A stretch of DNA of 64,000 nt, taken from positions 1,054,001 through 1,118,000 of the forward strand of contig NC_019567.1 in the NCBI RefSeq assembly GCF_000317895.1, given 5' to 3'. The notes beneath the pieces were generated by a model. It saw only the letters and a list, made by a program, of their open reading frames with translations, had not been told where the DNA came from and searched no databases. Shown here piece after piece: positions 50,793 through 60,404 of the stretch. The stretch is from Bdellovibrio bacteriovorus str. Tiberius (GTDB lineage Bacteria; Bdellovibrionota; Bdellovibrionia; Bdellovibrionales; Bdellovibrionaceae). How positions within the stretch are numbered: position 1 is the stretch's first letter; each line of letters begins with the position of its first letter. A program made the translations under genes and the position numbers.

Positions 50793-53573
50793 CTACTCAC
50801 CATCTGTCTGTTCAGGCATTTGCATTCTAATCTGATTCATTTTTTCCTGAGTTGTATTGATGATTTTTTGGTTTTCGATATCCATCTGCTTCAGATTTTG
50901 AATCTTTTCCCAGCTAACAGCATTCGCGATGCTTCCGTACATCGCCATTTCCGATGCTAAAGATCGAAGATGGCTAAGTACGGTAACAGCAATATCCCGT
51001 TGAGCTTCATTCAGTATCTGCCCTTTGTTTGCTGATTTTTCACCAACACCCAGGTGGTCCGCTGCGACAGTAAGTTGCTCTTGAATGGCCGTAAGTTGTT
51101 CTTCCAATTGGTAGTTTTCGATGGAAGAAGTGACCACATCGCGATTTGCAATTTTCTTGGTTTTGATTTCTCTTAATAGTTTAACAAGCTCCACAAATTG
51201 GCGATCAACCTCGATTAATACGGGGTGCGTGATGGGAATCTTGTTAGCAGGCTGGTCGAATTGGACATGGAAGCGATAGTTTCGATCGATCAAGGAATTC
51301 AGAATGGATAAATAGGTTCTTTCTTCCTGAAAAGCAGCTTCGATGACCCCATTTGCGATGGGCCCTCGATTGAAACTGCTGCGTTCGGTGCTAAAAAGAC
51401 GGCCGACTAGTTTTGCAATGATCTCGTCATAAGATTTTGAATACTCAGAAAAGACATTGCGTATCTGTGCTTCGGTATGTTTTTTCCACCAAGTCGGAAA
51501 TGCGGAAAGAGCGGAATCGCCCACAACGCTATTTCGAGTCTCTGCAACTAGATATTGAACGAAACCTTGATATGTACCGCCAGACTTCGAGTCGATGGAC
51601 CAGTTGTAAATACGATCGACGGGGGCTGTGGCTTTCAAACTGTTTTCGCAAACTTCAAAATTATCTTCGAAATTGGCAATACGAGGTGGCAGAAAGACAG
51701 ACGGGAAACCGGCATTTTGGCCGGCAACTTTCGGTGTCTTAATTGCGCTTGCGCCAGTCTCTAATTCAGGCCCGCAAATCATCTGCATGATTAGGTAGTC
51801 AGAGATATTCGGTGTATGGAATATCCCCACCTCCCTATAGAACGAAGTCTTTTTTAATGAGTCAGAAAGCGTTGGTGACTTCTCAAAGGAAGCTCCGAAA
51901 GCACGCCCACCACCCAATAAAGGCTCAGGGTTACCCAAAAGGCTTCGCAGGTCCTTTAAGATTTTTAGATAGTTTGGCGATGCGACATATACATTTCTTT
52001 GTGCCTCATCGAGGGCTCTATTTAGCTCGACAAGCCCCCTGCCGACTGTTCTTTTGTCGCCGTTTCGAAGGTTGTCCAATACTGTACTTATAGTTTGATA
52101 TTCTTGTGGATATAGCAACTTAGCGTTCGCTGACAAAAGAATTCCATCGCCCTTAAAGACCGCTTCAGATATTGTGTCCATTTGCATGTTTTCGATCATT
52201 CGTGGATGTGTTAGATACAGGTCTTCGTGGCCCGTCTCCAGGCCTAGTGGGGTCACTCCATTGAATGGCATATCCATGCGCAGAAGCTGGTTTTGAGATT
52301 GGTTGAAACGGGCATTTCGCACTTCGTTTATGAAAGCATTATAGAATGAATAGCTACTATTGAACATGCTGGTCATTTGCAAAAGTGCCTCAGACCAGTT
52401 TTGGTGTGCCTCATAGACGTCTGCCAAATTTACCATCCTCCAAGCAGTCATTTTCTGCTGGAACAGATTGATTTCTTTGACAGCGTCTTTATTCTGCAAA
52501 TGTTGGGTGCCGTTTTTAGCCTGGGCCACCTCTTTATTCAAACGAACGTTAATATCTACAAACTCAGCGCCGTCAAAAAAATTCTTCCAAGCAAAGGTGA
52601 CATGACGATTAAGCCACAGGTCAAGTGCCGTGAATGCCGTCAGCTGCAGTCCTTTTCCCAAGATCAGCTTAACGCCTTTGATTTGCATGGTTCCAGGAGT
52701 CAGCCAAAGGGCAATGTCCACTCCGGTCAAGCGCAAGACTGACTTTGCTATCGCAGCCTGCCCAAGGGCTGCGACCCCAGAGGAAAGAAGCATGGAAGCA
52801 AGGCCGGGTGCAAATTCCCAGATCTTTTTCTGCAGGACTAAATATTCATATGCCTTGGTGCAGGGGTCGTCGTTTTCATTTAGCGTTGCAATGGATTTTT
52901 TTTGCAGGCCCAGCATCTGTTTGCCGCAGGCAATGACATTGGGGTCCGCGAGCATGGACGAAAGGTAAGTCTGCATAAAGGCACCGACACTCATCCCTAA
53001 ATAAGGGATAAAGTGGTGCATAGCCGGATTCTTCACATACATCGAAAGGACATTAGAAGTAAGTCCTTGGGAATACATAAATACAAAGAACCCAAAAGTT
53101 CCCATTGGCGAAAGCTGGTGGTCGATGTGTTGCTGCATGGCTATCGGATTTTGTGAATAGTTTCCTATAAGTTGACCGGCAACAACAGCGCCCATAGCTA
53201 TAAAAAACATAGCGGATTCTGTGGGAAGATTTCGTACTGTGTTCGAGAACGTCGATCGGGCAGTGGTCTTTATTCGAGACATTTCCTCGCGCATCATCTT
53301 ATTTAGATTAGTCGGTGTAAATCTGCGAAGATCGGCGGTATTCCCAAAGGGGGCGTCGAAAGAAAGCCTATTGGTCGCTTTATCGAAGATTTCGATTTTT
53401 TGCGCTTCGTTATTTACGGATACTCGATATCCAAGTGGTTCCAGGACCTTGCGATACTGGGTGGCTTGTGAAATTGCGCCGCCTGAATATGACGTGAAAC
53501 CTTTCGCCGATGGTGCAAATGAAAGATTCACAAGCGCCACAATGGACAAAATCTTTTCAATGTATCCAGGCAT
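50793..53573 (-). CDS. large multi-pass membrane protein, unknown
   Basis: 926 residues with an N-terminal signal or anchor (IEKILSIVALVNLSFAPSAKG). Several hydrophobic stretches lie between about 115 and 320 (ESAMFFIAMGAVVAGQLIG; GTFGFFVFMYSQGL; HHFIPYLGMSVGAFMQTYL; FAPGLASMLLSSGVAALGQ), followed by some 600 mostly helical residues ending in a coiled coil (IQNLKQMDIENQKIINTTQEKMNQIRMQM). Not recognised; this layout occurs in Bdellovibrio-type genomes as large hypothetical proteins. GGAG lies five bases before the ATG. The gene is bracketed by 37-bp imperfect direct repeats, which suggests it moves as a unit. Confidence 0.75.
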   Translation of the reverse strand: MPGYIEKILSIVALVNLSFAPSAKGFTSYSGGAISQATQYRKVLEPLGYRVSVNNEAQKIEIFDKATNRLSFDAPFGNTADLRRFTPTNLNKMMREEMSRIKTTARSTFSNTVRNLPTESAMFFIAMGAVVAGQLIGNYSQNPIAMQQHIDHQLSPMGTFGFFVFMYSQGLTSNVLSMYVKNPAMHHFIPYLGMSVGAFMQTYLSSMLADPNVIACGKQMLGLQKKSIATLNENDDPCTKAYEYLVLQKKIWEFAPGLASMLLSSGVAALGQAAIAKSVLRLTGVDIALWLTPGTMQIKGVKLILGKGLQLTAFTALDLWLNRHVTFAWKNFFDGAEFVDINVRLNKEVAQAKNGTQHLQNKDAVKEINLFQQKMTAWRMVNLADVYEAHQNWSEALLQMTSMFNSSYSFYNAFINEVRNARFNQSQNQLLRMDMPFNGVTPLGLETGHEDLYLTHPRMIENMQMDTISEAVFKGDGILLSANAKLLYPQEYQTISTVLDNLRNGDKRTVGRGLVELNRALDEAQRNVYVASPNYLKILKDLRSLLGNPEPLLGGGRAFGASFEKSPTLSDSLKKTSFYREVGIFHTPNISDYLIMQMICGPELETGASAIKTPKVAGQNAGFPSVFLPPRIANFEDNFEVCENSLKATAPVDRIYNWSIDSKSGGTYQGFVQYLVAETRNSVVGDSALSAFPTWWKKHTEAQIRNVFSEYSKSYDEIIAKLVGRLFSTERSSFNRGPIANGVIEAAFQEERTYLSILNSLIDRNYRFHVQFDQPANKIPITHPVLIEVDRQFVELVKLLREIKTKKIANRDVVTSSIENYQLEEQLTAIQEQLTVAADHLGVGEKSANKGQILNEAQRDIAVTVLSHLRSLASEMAMYGSIANAVSWEKIQNLKQMDIENQKIINTTQEKMNQIRMQMPEQTDGE

Positions 53574-53655
53574 GTCGGCTCCGAGGCTGAATGGTTTATC
53601 AAGAACATTTGCAAGTGAGAGGCCACTCAGTACTCAACCAGGAGCTTATGGCAGG

Positions 53656-53692
53656 TTGCATAGAGCCGGACACGAGGGACATGAGGATACAT
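53656..53692 (+). repeat. 37-bp imperfect direct repeat, right copy
   Basis: Partner of 50751-50787, same orientation. It begins 82 bases upstream of the enclosed gene's start codon, so the pair delimits a 2.9-kb single-gene unit. Confidence 0.65.
53668..53682 (+). repeat. dispersed 15-bp element, copy GGACACGAGGGACAT
   Basis: Full match, inside the right 37-bp direct repeat that borders the 926-residue membrane protein gene. Confidence 0.65.
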
Positions 53693-53850
53693 GACCAGCC
53701 CTTTGACAGATGTCGTGTTGGTCCGGTGTTCTTTTAAAGAGTTAGTGATTTTTCGAAGAAGTTCTAGTGACTCAAGAAGCGCCTAAGTATGAATTCTAAT
53801 TGTGAAATCCTGGGATCTGCCGAAAAGTAGAGTGTATAGGGGGAGTGTTT

Positions 53851-56337
53851 ATGAAATCATCCAGAATATTTCGATTGAGATGCCGACAAGCTACGAGCGT
53901 GGTAGCTTTATTTTTCATAAGTACCTTTTTTCAGAATTGTAAGCCGGCGTCCTTTGAGGTCCGATCAGACCTTATGGGTTCCCGAATTGATGCTTCTTTA
54001 GGGGATGTTCCCACTCTAGTACCGCCGGGTAGTAATGGCGGTGGCAGTGCTGCGCCGGCCGCGTGTATAAACGCGAGTACGGGTTTGTCAGCAAATGTTG
54101 GTGCGTCTATTTCTGTTTATACCAGAGCAAGCGCATCTAACGCCCAGGATTGTACTGAAGCACGGATTCAAAGTAAGTGTGTAAGTAAAGATACCTTCGC
54201 CCCAGTTATTCCATCCGTTGTCTATGCGTCGTGTATAGTCAATGCGTCCCCGGGCGGATCTGAGGGGTCGGTTTTGAGTCTTGAGAAGCTGGTGACAAGC
54301 TTTACCGTAGAATCCACAGTGAATCGTCAGAATGCGCCATTTACCATTGGACAGTCATTTGCCCCGGGAGATGTCCCAATGGGAAAAGATATTGTTACTG
54401 ATAGCAGTGATGTAAAATTTCAGGCGGTAATTCAGAATAGATGGCCAGATGGCAGTGCGAAGTTTGCAATTGTATCAGGTTTGGTTGGTAATCTTTCTGC
54501 TGGGGTCGCAAAAAAGATCGATGTATATAGTGGCAGCCAGTCGGCAGGGGTTCCATTAGAAGAATCCTATTTAAAGTCTCTAAGTCCAGCGGTTCATGTA
54601 TCCTTTACTGCGGGCAGCGGGGATAAGCTTGACGTCAGTCTTGCGCCATTGATCGGTGTTGAAAGCAAATACGACAGTTCCTTGGGGATGCATTTGCCAG
54701 GTCGGGTCTATGAATTTATCAAAGGGCCGATCATGTCGTCCTTTGTGTATTCTAGTGCATTCGGATCAGATGCTTCACTGCGGGCCTGGTTCGAAGTACG
54801 GGTATTCAGAAGTGGAGAAGTAGAAATTTTCCCGTGGAGTGAAAATGGCTATCTTCTTAAGAACGGTGCCGCGGAAAAAAATGGGACGTTTGAAGTCCTA
54901 GTAGATGGACGAACAGTCTTTTCGGAATCTATTCTTTTGCCTCACCACGGAGCGACGCCTCTTTTAAAGGGTAAAACGCAGTCCTACTTCCGCAGCGGAG
55001 TGGGATCACTTATCATCAAGCACGACGTCGCATATATTCAAAAGTCTCGGGCCGTTCCAACCTATTATACAGAAAGCGGAATGAACGCGACTCTGGTCGG
55101 AAACCTTGTTCAGGATTATACCCCTCTTGGGGTGCACAATCTTTCGCCAAGTATGGGGACGGCGGGCTATCATCCATCGATTGGGTTGATATCTGAATGG
55201 GATGTGTCTTATCTGTTCACGAAGGCAGATCCAAAATCCTTCAATGCCATTGTCGTGAATGCGATGGCTAACGGACGATATCCGATCTACTATCGGGATG
55301 AAAAAACGAATTTGCCGTTGAAATTCTCGGCATTCCCGAATTTGTGCTTTAACTCTGCCAATACAAATGGCGGAGGCGGTCTTAGTAGCGTCGGGCAGAT
55401 AACCAGCACAGGCACAGGCGCTGCACCTCAAAAATTCGGAACTTCGCACCACCATTCAATAGGATTCATGGCTTATCTTTTAACAGGCCGATACTTCTTT
55501 ATGGAAGTGACTCAGCACGCGGCGGTTGGATTCTATCTTCGTCAGGGCGATGTTGGGCGCAAATTTAGTAAGGGTATCATCGAAGGCTCTGCGGGGGCAA
55601 ATACCACGCGCGGGGCGGCCTGGGTGTTGCGAACTTTGGCGCAAGCAATCTATGTTACCCCAGATAGTCATCCGTTAAAGTCTGAGTTTAGAAAGTCTTT
55701 GGATGAGAACATTCTTTACTATCATAAGATGTACGTGGAAGGCAGTAATAATCCTTACGGTTTCACCAAGCCGTACTCGGACTATACCCCATCGGGCGAC
55801 AACAAGTGGCTGTCGGCAATTTGGATGGATGACTTCCAAACAGGCGTGTTTGGTTACATTTATGATCTGCAGCTTTATGATCCAGGTATAAATATCAAGA
55901 TGAAGGAGTTCTTTGACTGGAAGTCCCGAGCGATTGTTAACAGGTTGGGGCCAAGTGACGACGGCGCATCTTATGACTTCAGATTTGCGGCGGCATACAC
56001 AGTTGCCATGAGTCCCGTCGATTCAGCTAGCGTGGTAGAGGCAACGAACCCTTGGATTGTCAATGGTCCTTGGTTTTCGAACTGGAACCTGATTATGCAT
56101 GAGTCTGTTCCAGTAGCAGATTTAAATGCAGGCAAACCAAATATGTTGTTTGGTGCCTATTTCCCAGGAACTACCTCTTACTGGGGTAATCTGCAGCCAG
56201 CAATCTCCTATTCGGTTATGCACAAGGCGCCAGGGGCAGCGGCAGCCTTTGGGCGATTGACCGGTGCGACCAACTGGCCTGATTTTGTGAAAAACTGTAA
56301 GGACGGCCCTGTATGGTGTATTAAACCGCGAGAATAG
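53851..56337 (+). CDS. large lipoprotein with a RIFT-barrel-like domain
   Basis: About 828 residues. The leader ends FFISTFFQNC, an atypical lipobox of the FQNC type seen in Bdellovibrio lipoproteins. A Gly/Pro linker follows, then a domain starting FTVESTVNRQNAPFTIGQSFAPGDVP and containing QNRWPDGSAKFAIVSGLV, which is the pattern of the N-terminal RIFT barrel of PcRGLX/YetA-like rhamnogalacturonan lyases. Later helical regions (SIGFMAYLLTGRYFF; HAAVGFYLRQ; LRTLAQAIYV) look like the alpha/alpha toroid of polysaccharide lyases. It may bind or cleave a polysaccharide; no catalytic residue is assigned. ATG 53851 follows GGGGGAG. A weak FliA-like GCCGAAAA lies at 53819-53826. Confidence 0.75.
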   Translation: MKSSRIFRLRCRQATSVVALFFISTFFQNCKPASFEVRSDLMGSRIDASLGDVPTLVPPGSNGGGSAAPAACINASTGLSANVGASISVYTRASASNAQDCTEARIQSKCVSKDTFAPVIPSVVYASCIVNASPGGSEGSVLSLEKLVTSFTVESTVNRQNAPFTIGQSFAPGDVPMGKDIVTDSSDVKFQAVIQNRWPDGSAKFAIVSGLVGNLSAGVAKKIDVYSGSQSAGVPLEESYLKSLSPAVHVSFTAGSGDKLDVSLAPLIGVESKYDSSLGMHLPGRVYEFIKGPIMSSFVYSSAFGSDASLRAWFEVRVFRSGEVEIFPWSENGYLLKNGAAEKNGTFEVLVDGRTVFSESILLPHHGATPLLKGKTQSYFRSGVGSLIIKHDVAYIQKSRAVPTYYTESGMNATLVGNLVQDYTPLGVHNLSPSMGTAGYHPSIGLISEWDVSYLFTKADPKSFNAIVVNAMANGRYPIYYRDEKTNLPLKFSAFPNLCFNSANTNGGGGLSSVGQITSTGTGAAPQKFGTSHHHSIGFMAYLLTGRYFFMEVTQHAAVGFYLRQGDVGRKFSKGIIEGSAGANTTRGAAWVLRTLAQAIYVTPDSHPLKSEFRKSLDENILYYHKMYVEGSNNPYGFTKPYSDYTPSGDNKWLSAIWMDDFQTGVFGYIYDLQLYDPGINIKMKEFFDWKSRAIVNRLGPSDDGASYDFRFAAAYTVAMSPVDSASVVEATNPWIVNGPWFSNWNLIMHESVPVADLNAGKPNMLFGAYFPGTTSYWGNLQPAISYSVMHKAPGAAAAFGRLTGATNWPDFVKNCKDGPVWCIKPRE

Positions 56338-56513
56338 TCTTCGGGGGGGCTATTTATTACAGGTAGTAGTTCTCTGGTTTCTATTGGCACATAAACTTTT
56401 GTGGAAACAGTTCTTTTGAAGATATGGTCCAGATTTTTACTCAACCACCTCCTGTTTTTAAGCTCGCATTCGATAACATTCTTATGGGTACTTAATTTAT
56501 TAGGAGGTGATAA

Positions 56514-57413
56514 ATGGGTTCAGTTAAAGTAGCCGGCGGAATTCTGGCAGCTTTGAGTTTGGCGGGATGTGCGCAGTTTGGAAAGTCCGAAGGAAATAAA
56601 CACGAGAATCGGCAAGTGGCATCTATAAGAGATAGTGATTTGTTTGATAGCACGGGCTTTCTAAATGTTCAGGGCGTGCAGTTTAAAATGGGTAGTCCGA
56701 ATAATGGGCCAATTAGGATGAACGACGAAATTCTTCACCCGGTTTGGATTACAAAAGACTTTGATATTCAGACTACCGAGATTACGCAAAAGCAGTGGGT
56801 TTCTATCATGAAATATAATCCTTCGAAGACTAGAAAGAAGGAAAACTGTCCGGCCGACTTTGTCGAGGACCAGAACATTACCATGTGTCCTCAAAATCCT
56901 GTAGATAATGTATCGTGGCGTGATGTTCAGGAATTCATCAGCGAGTTGAATAAGATCAGTGACCGATATGCTTATAGGCTGCCGACAGAAGCCGAATGGG
57001 AACTGGCGGCTCGTGGTGGAACAGAGGCGGAGTATTCATTTGGAGCCGATAAAAATCTATTGTCCCACTATGGTTGGTTCAAAGACAATGCGGCGAAACA
57101 AAGCCAGGTCGTAGGGCGGAAAATGCCGAATCCAATCGGTCTGTATGACATGCATGGGAATGTATGGGAGTGGGTAGAGGACTCTTATTCAGTCTACTAT
57201 GGTCCGATATCGCTTAAAGACGCACTCTTTATGCGGGTTTCAGATAAACCTGTTAAGGATCCTGTAGTTGTCCATAACGGAGACCTTAAAGTAATCCGTG
57301 GAGGTAGCTGGAATTATCCAGAGGTCTATCTTCGGTCCGCATCCAGACAATCCTATGAAAAGGACTCTGGCAGAAAAGATATCGGATTCAGACTAGTGCG
57401 AACTGCTCGTTAG
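56514..57413 (+). CDS. lipoprotein with formylglycine-enzyme-like (SUMF1) domain
   Basis: 299 residues. LSLAGC (Cys19) is a clear lipobox. Residues 55-295 form an FGE-sulfatase domain: FKMGSPNN, TTEITQKQW, PVDNVSWRDVQEFI, YRLPTEAEWELAARGGT, GLYDMHGNVWEWVED, RGGSWNYPEVYLRSASR and DIGFRLVRT. True formylglycine-generating enzymes have two catalytic Cys in the stretch after RGGS; here both places are non-Cys, so it is a binding or structural version, as in many bacterial outer-membrane proteins of this fold. AGGAGGTGATAA precedes the ATG. It stands alone on the plus strand. Confidence 0.88.
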   Translation: MGSVKVAGGILAALSLAGCAQFGKSEGNKHENRQVASIRDSDLFDSTGFLNVQGVQFKMGSPNNGPIRMNDEILHPVWITKDFDIQTTEITQKQWVSIMKYNPSKTRKKENCPADFVEDQNITMCPQNPVDNVSWRDVQEFISELNKISDRYAYRLPTEAEWELAARGGTEAEYSFGADKNLLSHYGWFKDNAAKQSQVVGRKMPNPIGLYDMHGNVWEWVEDSYSVYYGPISLKDALFMRVSDKPVKDPVVVHNGDLKVIRGGSWNYPEVYLRSASRQSYEKDSGRKDIGFRLVRTAR

Positions 57414-57423
57414 TAAGAAGTAG

Positions 57424-57445
57424 GCTGGGGCAAGATAGCCCCAGC
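57424..57445. terminator. hairpin between convergent genes, probable terminator
   Basis: Perfect 8-bp GC-rich stem GCTGGGGC / GCCCCAGC with loop AAGATA, eleven bases after the SUMF1-like gene and between convergent genes. The T tract is weak on both sides. Confidence 0.55.
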
Positions 57446-57472
57446 AATTGTATAGGGAAGATCCTTTTTCTG

Positions 57473-57799
57473 CTATTCGCAATGTGCTGTGTATAGTTTT
57501 AGAGAACCATTTTTTTGAGTGATTGCAACGGCGTATTTGCCGTCTTTTTCGATCAAGTTCGTTCTTCCGTCAGAACTTAGTTTAAGTGGCGTTGTCAAAG
57601 CTTCCCCTAATGTTGAATAAGTAACGTCTCCATTGGTAGCTACCAGCAGTGTATTTAGGCCAAGACCTTCGTTAAGATCAGCCAAAACTTTAAGAGAGAG
57701 GTTCAGATCTGGCGCCTCGCATTTCAAAATTGTCGTGGCATCATAAGCTTGAACTTGAATTGTCGCCATAGCGATAACACAGGCAGCAAATTTTTTCAT
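57473..57799 (-). CDS. small secreted protein, unknown
   Basis: 108 residues: signal peptide (MKKFAACVIAMATIQVQA) and a strand-rich domain with one Cys near each end (ILKCEAP, YTAHCE at the very end), probably a disulfide. Not recognised. AAGGAGTTCCCT precedes the ATG. It is similar in size and style to the other small disulfide proteins of the window (21654, 47876), without obvious sequence identity. Confidence 0.66.
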   Translation of the reverse strand: MKKFAACVIAMATIQVQAYDATTILKCEAPDLNLSLKVLADLNEGLGLNTLLVATNGDVTYSTLGEALTTPLKLSSDGRTNLIEKDGKYAVAITQKNGSLKLYTAHCE

Positions 57800-57889
57800 A
57801 GGGAACTCCTTAGCGTAATTTTTTTCAAATCATTTATCTTGTGGGAAAACTTCCTCTTTTTGAAAACTATCGATGCGGCTGATATATTC

Positions 57890-58885
57890 TTACTTCTGCA
57901 AGTTCAAAGATTCTTCTATTCGATTGCGTATGATTGATTTTTCGCTATCTGTCGGAGCCTCGCCCCATTTATTCTGAAATTCAACCAAGGCCTGCTCGAA
58001 GGCCAATTGTGCTTGTTCTTTCTTAAGTTCCGAAATGTTCTTTTCAATAAATTCACGTTTACTTTTGAGATCACTAATCAAGGCATCGACTTCGCTATTG
58101 ATGGATTGCTGGTAGGTCTCATAGCTTTCCTGGGCCATCACGATAAAGTATACCGCCATGATGATAGGCTGATACAGGCGGCGAAAGGTGTTGTAGGCTT
58201 CAATATGGGTTTGATGCTTTAGGGCGATACGAACTGCTTCTTTGTGGACACTGAAGCCGTCGCGTAGGACTTTAAATTGAAGCTCAGGCGAAATTGTTTT
58301 ATCAAAAATTTTAGGCAGAAAAAATGGAGCTTGGCCGGACGTAGCTCCAATGATGCCGCTTACAAGACTTACGATTTCGGCGGGCTTGGAGTACATTAAA
58401 GTCCACATTTTATCTGTAATTTTACTAAGCTTTGAAACCTGGGCCGGGTCGTGTTCGTTTTTCCATGTTTTGACTAGGCCATCGCGAAGAATTTGCTCTT
58501 TCAAAAGCGTCACCGCAGAGCTTTCAAGACGCTGCTCTTTGTTTTTTAAGATCCAATTATCGGCGACTTCTCTTTTTCCAAATAGAACAGTGCTTAGCTC
58601 CAAGGAATAACGTTCGACGGCCTCAGGGGAGGCTCCACTCTGTAAAATGGAAGTGTTTAAGATTCTGCGAAGAACTCGTTTTTGGTTCCATGAAAGAGTT
58701 TTAGAAAAATCATCTAAGGTCTTCCCGCGAAGCAAAAAACGAGATGTTTCCTGATTAAGACCTACGACAACATCGGAAACGGTGGTAGCAAAGACATTGC
58801 GACATTGCAACGACGAAGCCTTTGCAGTCAGGGGACTGCAAAGGCTGACGATTAGAAAAAGGGATAAGACTTTCTTAAGGAACAT
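57890..58885 (-). CDS. secreted helical protein, unknown
   Basis: 331 residues with a signal peptide (cut near AKASS, about residue 24). Mostly helical, with one hydrophobic stretch (YQPIIMAVYFIVMAQES, about 240) and a long charged coiled coil at the C-terminus (LISDLKSKREFIEKNISELKKEQAQLAFEQALVEFQ). Not recognised. It starts one base after the stop of the upstream gene on the same strand, so the two form an operon and may act together at the membrane. Confidence 0.68.
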   Translation of the reverse strand: MFLKKVLSLFLIVSLCSPLTAKASSLQCRNVFATTVSDVVVGLNQETSRFLLRGKTLDDFSKTLSWNQKRVLRRILNTSILQSGASPEAVERYSLELSTVLFGKREVADNWILKNKEQRLESSAVTLLKEQILRDGLVKTWKNEHDPAQVSKLSKITDKMWTLMYSKPAEIVSLVSGIIGATSGQAPFFLPKIFDKTISPELQFKVLRDGFSVHKEAVRIALKHQTHIEAYNTFRRLYQPIIMAVYFIVMAQESYETYQQSINSEVDALISDLKSKREFIEKNISELKKEQAQLAFEQALVEFQNKWGEAPTDSEKSIIRNRIEESLNLQK

Positions 58886-58886
58886 C

Positions 58887-59702
58887 TTAATTTAAAGCTT
58901 CCGCAGCTTGGCGCAGCGAGCTTCTCGTGTGAGTAATTTCTTGAAGAACTAGTTCTGCTTGAGAATCAGATATCCCCTGGACAACGCGGGCAATATTACC
59001 TGCGCTCATCATCACAACACCAATGTTCACCAATGGAGAGTTGCTCTTTAGTGACAGTCCATAGACTGTCATCGCGGCGCCCATAGCTTGTGAAAGGTGC
59101 GAGGCAACGAGGCCTCTTGCGGTTGTTGTCTCATCTTTTTGATAGGCGGCTAGAGAACCTTTTAGGTCGTCGAGAGACTGGAAAAGCTCATTTGCAAGGC
59201 CTACTGAGATTTTGTCCGGGGAGTTGTTCAGCTCAGTTCTAATTTGTTCTTGGGTTTGTTCAATCTGCTTTTCGAGATCAGTCGTAGAAGCAACGGCACC
59301 TCGTTTTTGAATTGAACCGATGCCTCCGGAGCCCGCTGCAACTACAGAGACTGCCGAGGCGCTGAGGACTGCGAACAATGCGATAATGCCAGAGCCACCT
59401 TCACCGTGACGACTTTTTGAGGCGTAAGACAGAGCCGTTAGGCCTAGGCCTATAGTGGCTCCCGCAACGGCGGCAGCATTTGCAACACGGCCTTTGTTGT
59501 CGCGTTCAGAGATGGACTTAGCAATTTGATCCAAAGATTGGTCCAAACTCAACAGGTCTGATTGGATTTGCGCCATATTCATTTTTGCCTGGGCCACGGC
59601 CTGGCTACCGATGCCAGCTGTGCGGTCAGTGGCTTGGGCGAAGGCGATGCTTTGGGCAGAAATTGCTGTAGCGACGGTTAATGCAATAGCTCTCTTTTTC
59701 AT
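58887..59702 (-). CDS. secreted protein with Gly/Ala-rich membrane segments, unknown
   Basis: 271 residues: signal peptide (cut near AFAQA), an amphipathic helix (AKMNMAQIQSDLLSLDQSLDQIAKSISER), two hydrophobic Gly/Ala-rich segments (AAAVAGATIGLGLTALSYA; IIALFAVLSASAVSVVAAGSGGIG), then more helices. It resembles small pore- or membrane-shaping proteins in outline only; no family is named. AAGGAAAT lies upstream of the ATG. Followed after one base by the 57890-58885 gene. Confidence 0.68.
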   Translation of the reverse strand: MKKRAIALTVATAISAQSIAFAQATDRTAGIGSQAVAQAKMNMAQIQSDLLSLDQSLDQIAKSISERDNKGRVANAAAVAGATIGLGLTALSYASKSRHGEGGSGIIALFAVLSASAVSVVAAGSGGIGSIQKRGAVASTTDLEKQIEQTQEQIRTELNNSPDKISVGLANELFQSLDDLKGSLAAYQKDETTTARGLVASHLSQAMGAAMTVYGLSLKSNSPLVNIGVVMMSAGNIARVVQGISDSQAELVLQEITHTRSSLRQAAEALN

Positions 59703-59817
59703 ATGATTTCCTTTTTTGGCGGAATTTAAATTATAGGTACATAGGAAATCACAAGTTGCACAGCTAGTGCCAAAGTGTAGATTGCTTAGAACTGTTGGCG
59801 CTGTAAACGTTCTGTGC

Positions 59818-59832
59818 AGACATGGTGGACAT
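59818..59832 (+). repeat. dispersed 15-bp element, copy AGACATGGTGGACAT
   Basis: Full match in the gap between two minus-strand secreted protein genes, just downstream of the 59929 gene's terminator. Confidence 0.65.
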
Positions 59833-59872
59833 CAGGCTTAGGTTCGCGATTCTGGAAAGGAAAGGGCCACAC

Positions 59873-59888
59873 TGTGTGGAGCGGCCCT
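59873..59888 (-). terminator. terminator-like hairpin after the 59929 gene
   Basis: Stem AGGGCC / GGCCCT, extended inside by CCACAC/GTGTGG. On the minus strand TTTCCTTTCC follows. It lies 41 bases beyond the stop codon. Confidence 0.5.
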
Positions 59889-59928
59889 CTATTTAGAACT
59901 AAGAATTATAGAGCTACGGGAGTTGCAA

Positions 59929-60318
59929 TTAGCCAGCGAAGCCAGCAAAGAATTCTTTTTTAACCCAGCCGCTCTTGCAAGGGCCTTGGTATTCTTGTTT
60001 TTTCGAAACGGAGCTGCTGACGCCGCAGTCTTGGCCCTTCTTGCCGAATACAATACCGACATATTCGCCGTCACGGCTTACAGAGCAGGCGTGTGCGGTT
60101 GTATTAATATCAACCTTGCCAAACGACAACTGGCCAGCTTTCAATGAAATCAGTGTCGTGGTAGCCAGAACAATTCCTTGGCCGCCACAGGCGTCTTCAC
60201 CTTCTTCGCCGCCAATTGTGACATTGCTTTCTATTGATGCTGGTTTTCTCGTAAATTCTTTTGCTTGCGCAACACAGAAACCGAGAATTAGGGATGTCGC
60301 GACTAAGTACTTAACCAT
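59929..60318 (-). CDS. small secreted cysteine-rich protein, unknown
   Basis: 129 residues: signal peptide (MVKYLVATSLILGFCVAQA) and a mature domain with four Cys (DACGGQ, HACSVS, DCGVSS, GPCKSG), likely two disulfides, plus an acidic loop GGEEGEDACGG. Not recognised. GGAGGCTTAA precedes the ATG. Two copies of the dispersed 15-bp element in opposite orientation bracket this gene (59818 and 60405). Confidence 0.66.
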   Translation of the reverse strand: MVKYLVATSLILGFCVAQAKEFTRKPASIESNVTIGGEEGEDACGGQGIVLATTTLISLKAGQLSFGKVDINTTAHACSVSRDGEYVGIVFGKKGQDCGVSSSVSKKQEYQGPCKSGWVKKEFFAGFAG

Positions 60319-60404
60319 TTAAGCCTCCATTTGCTAATGGTTAAAATAAGTATTTCAAAGTAAACAAAGTTAATGAAGTGTAATTTTGTAGATAGCCAGG
60401 ATGC

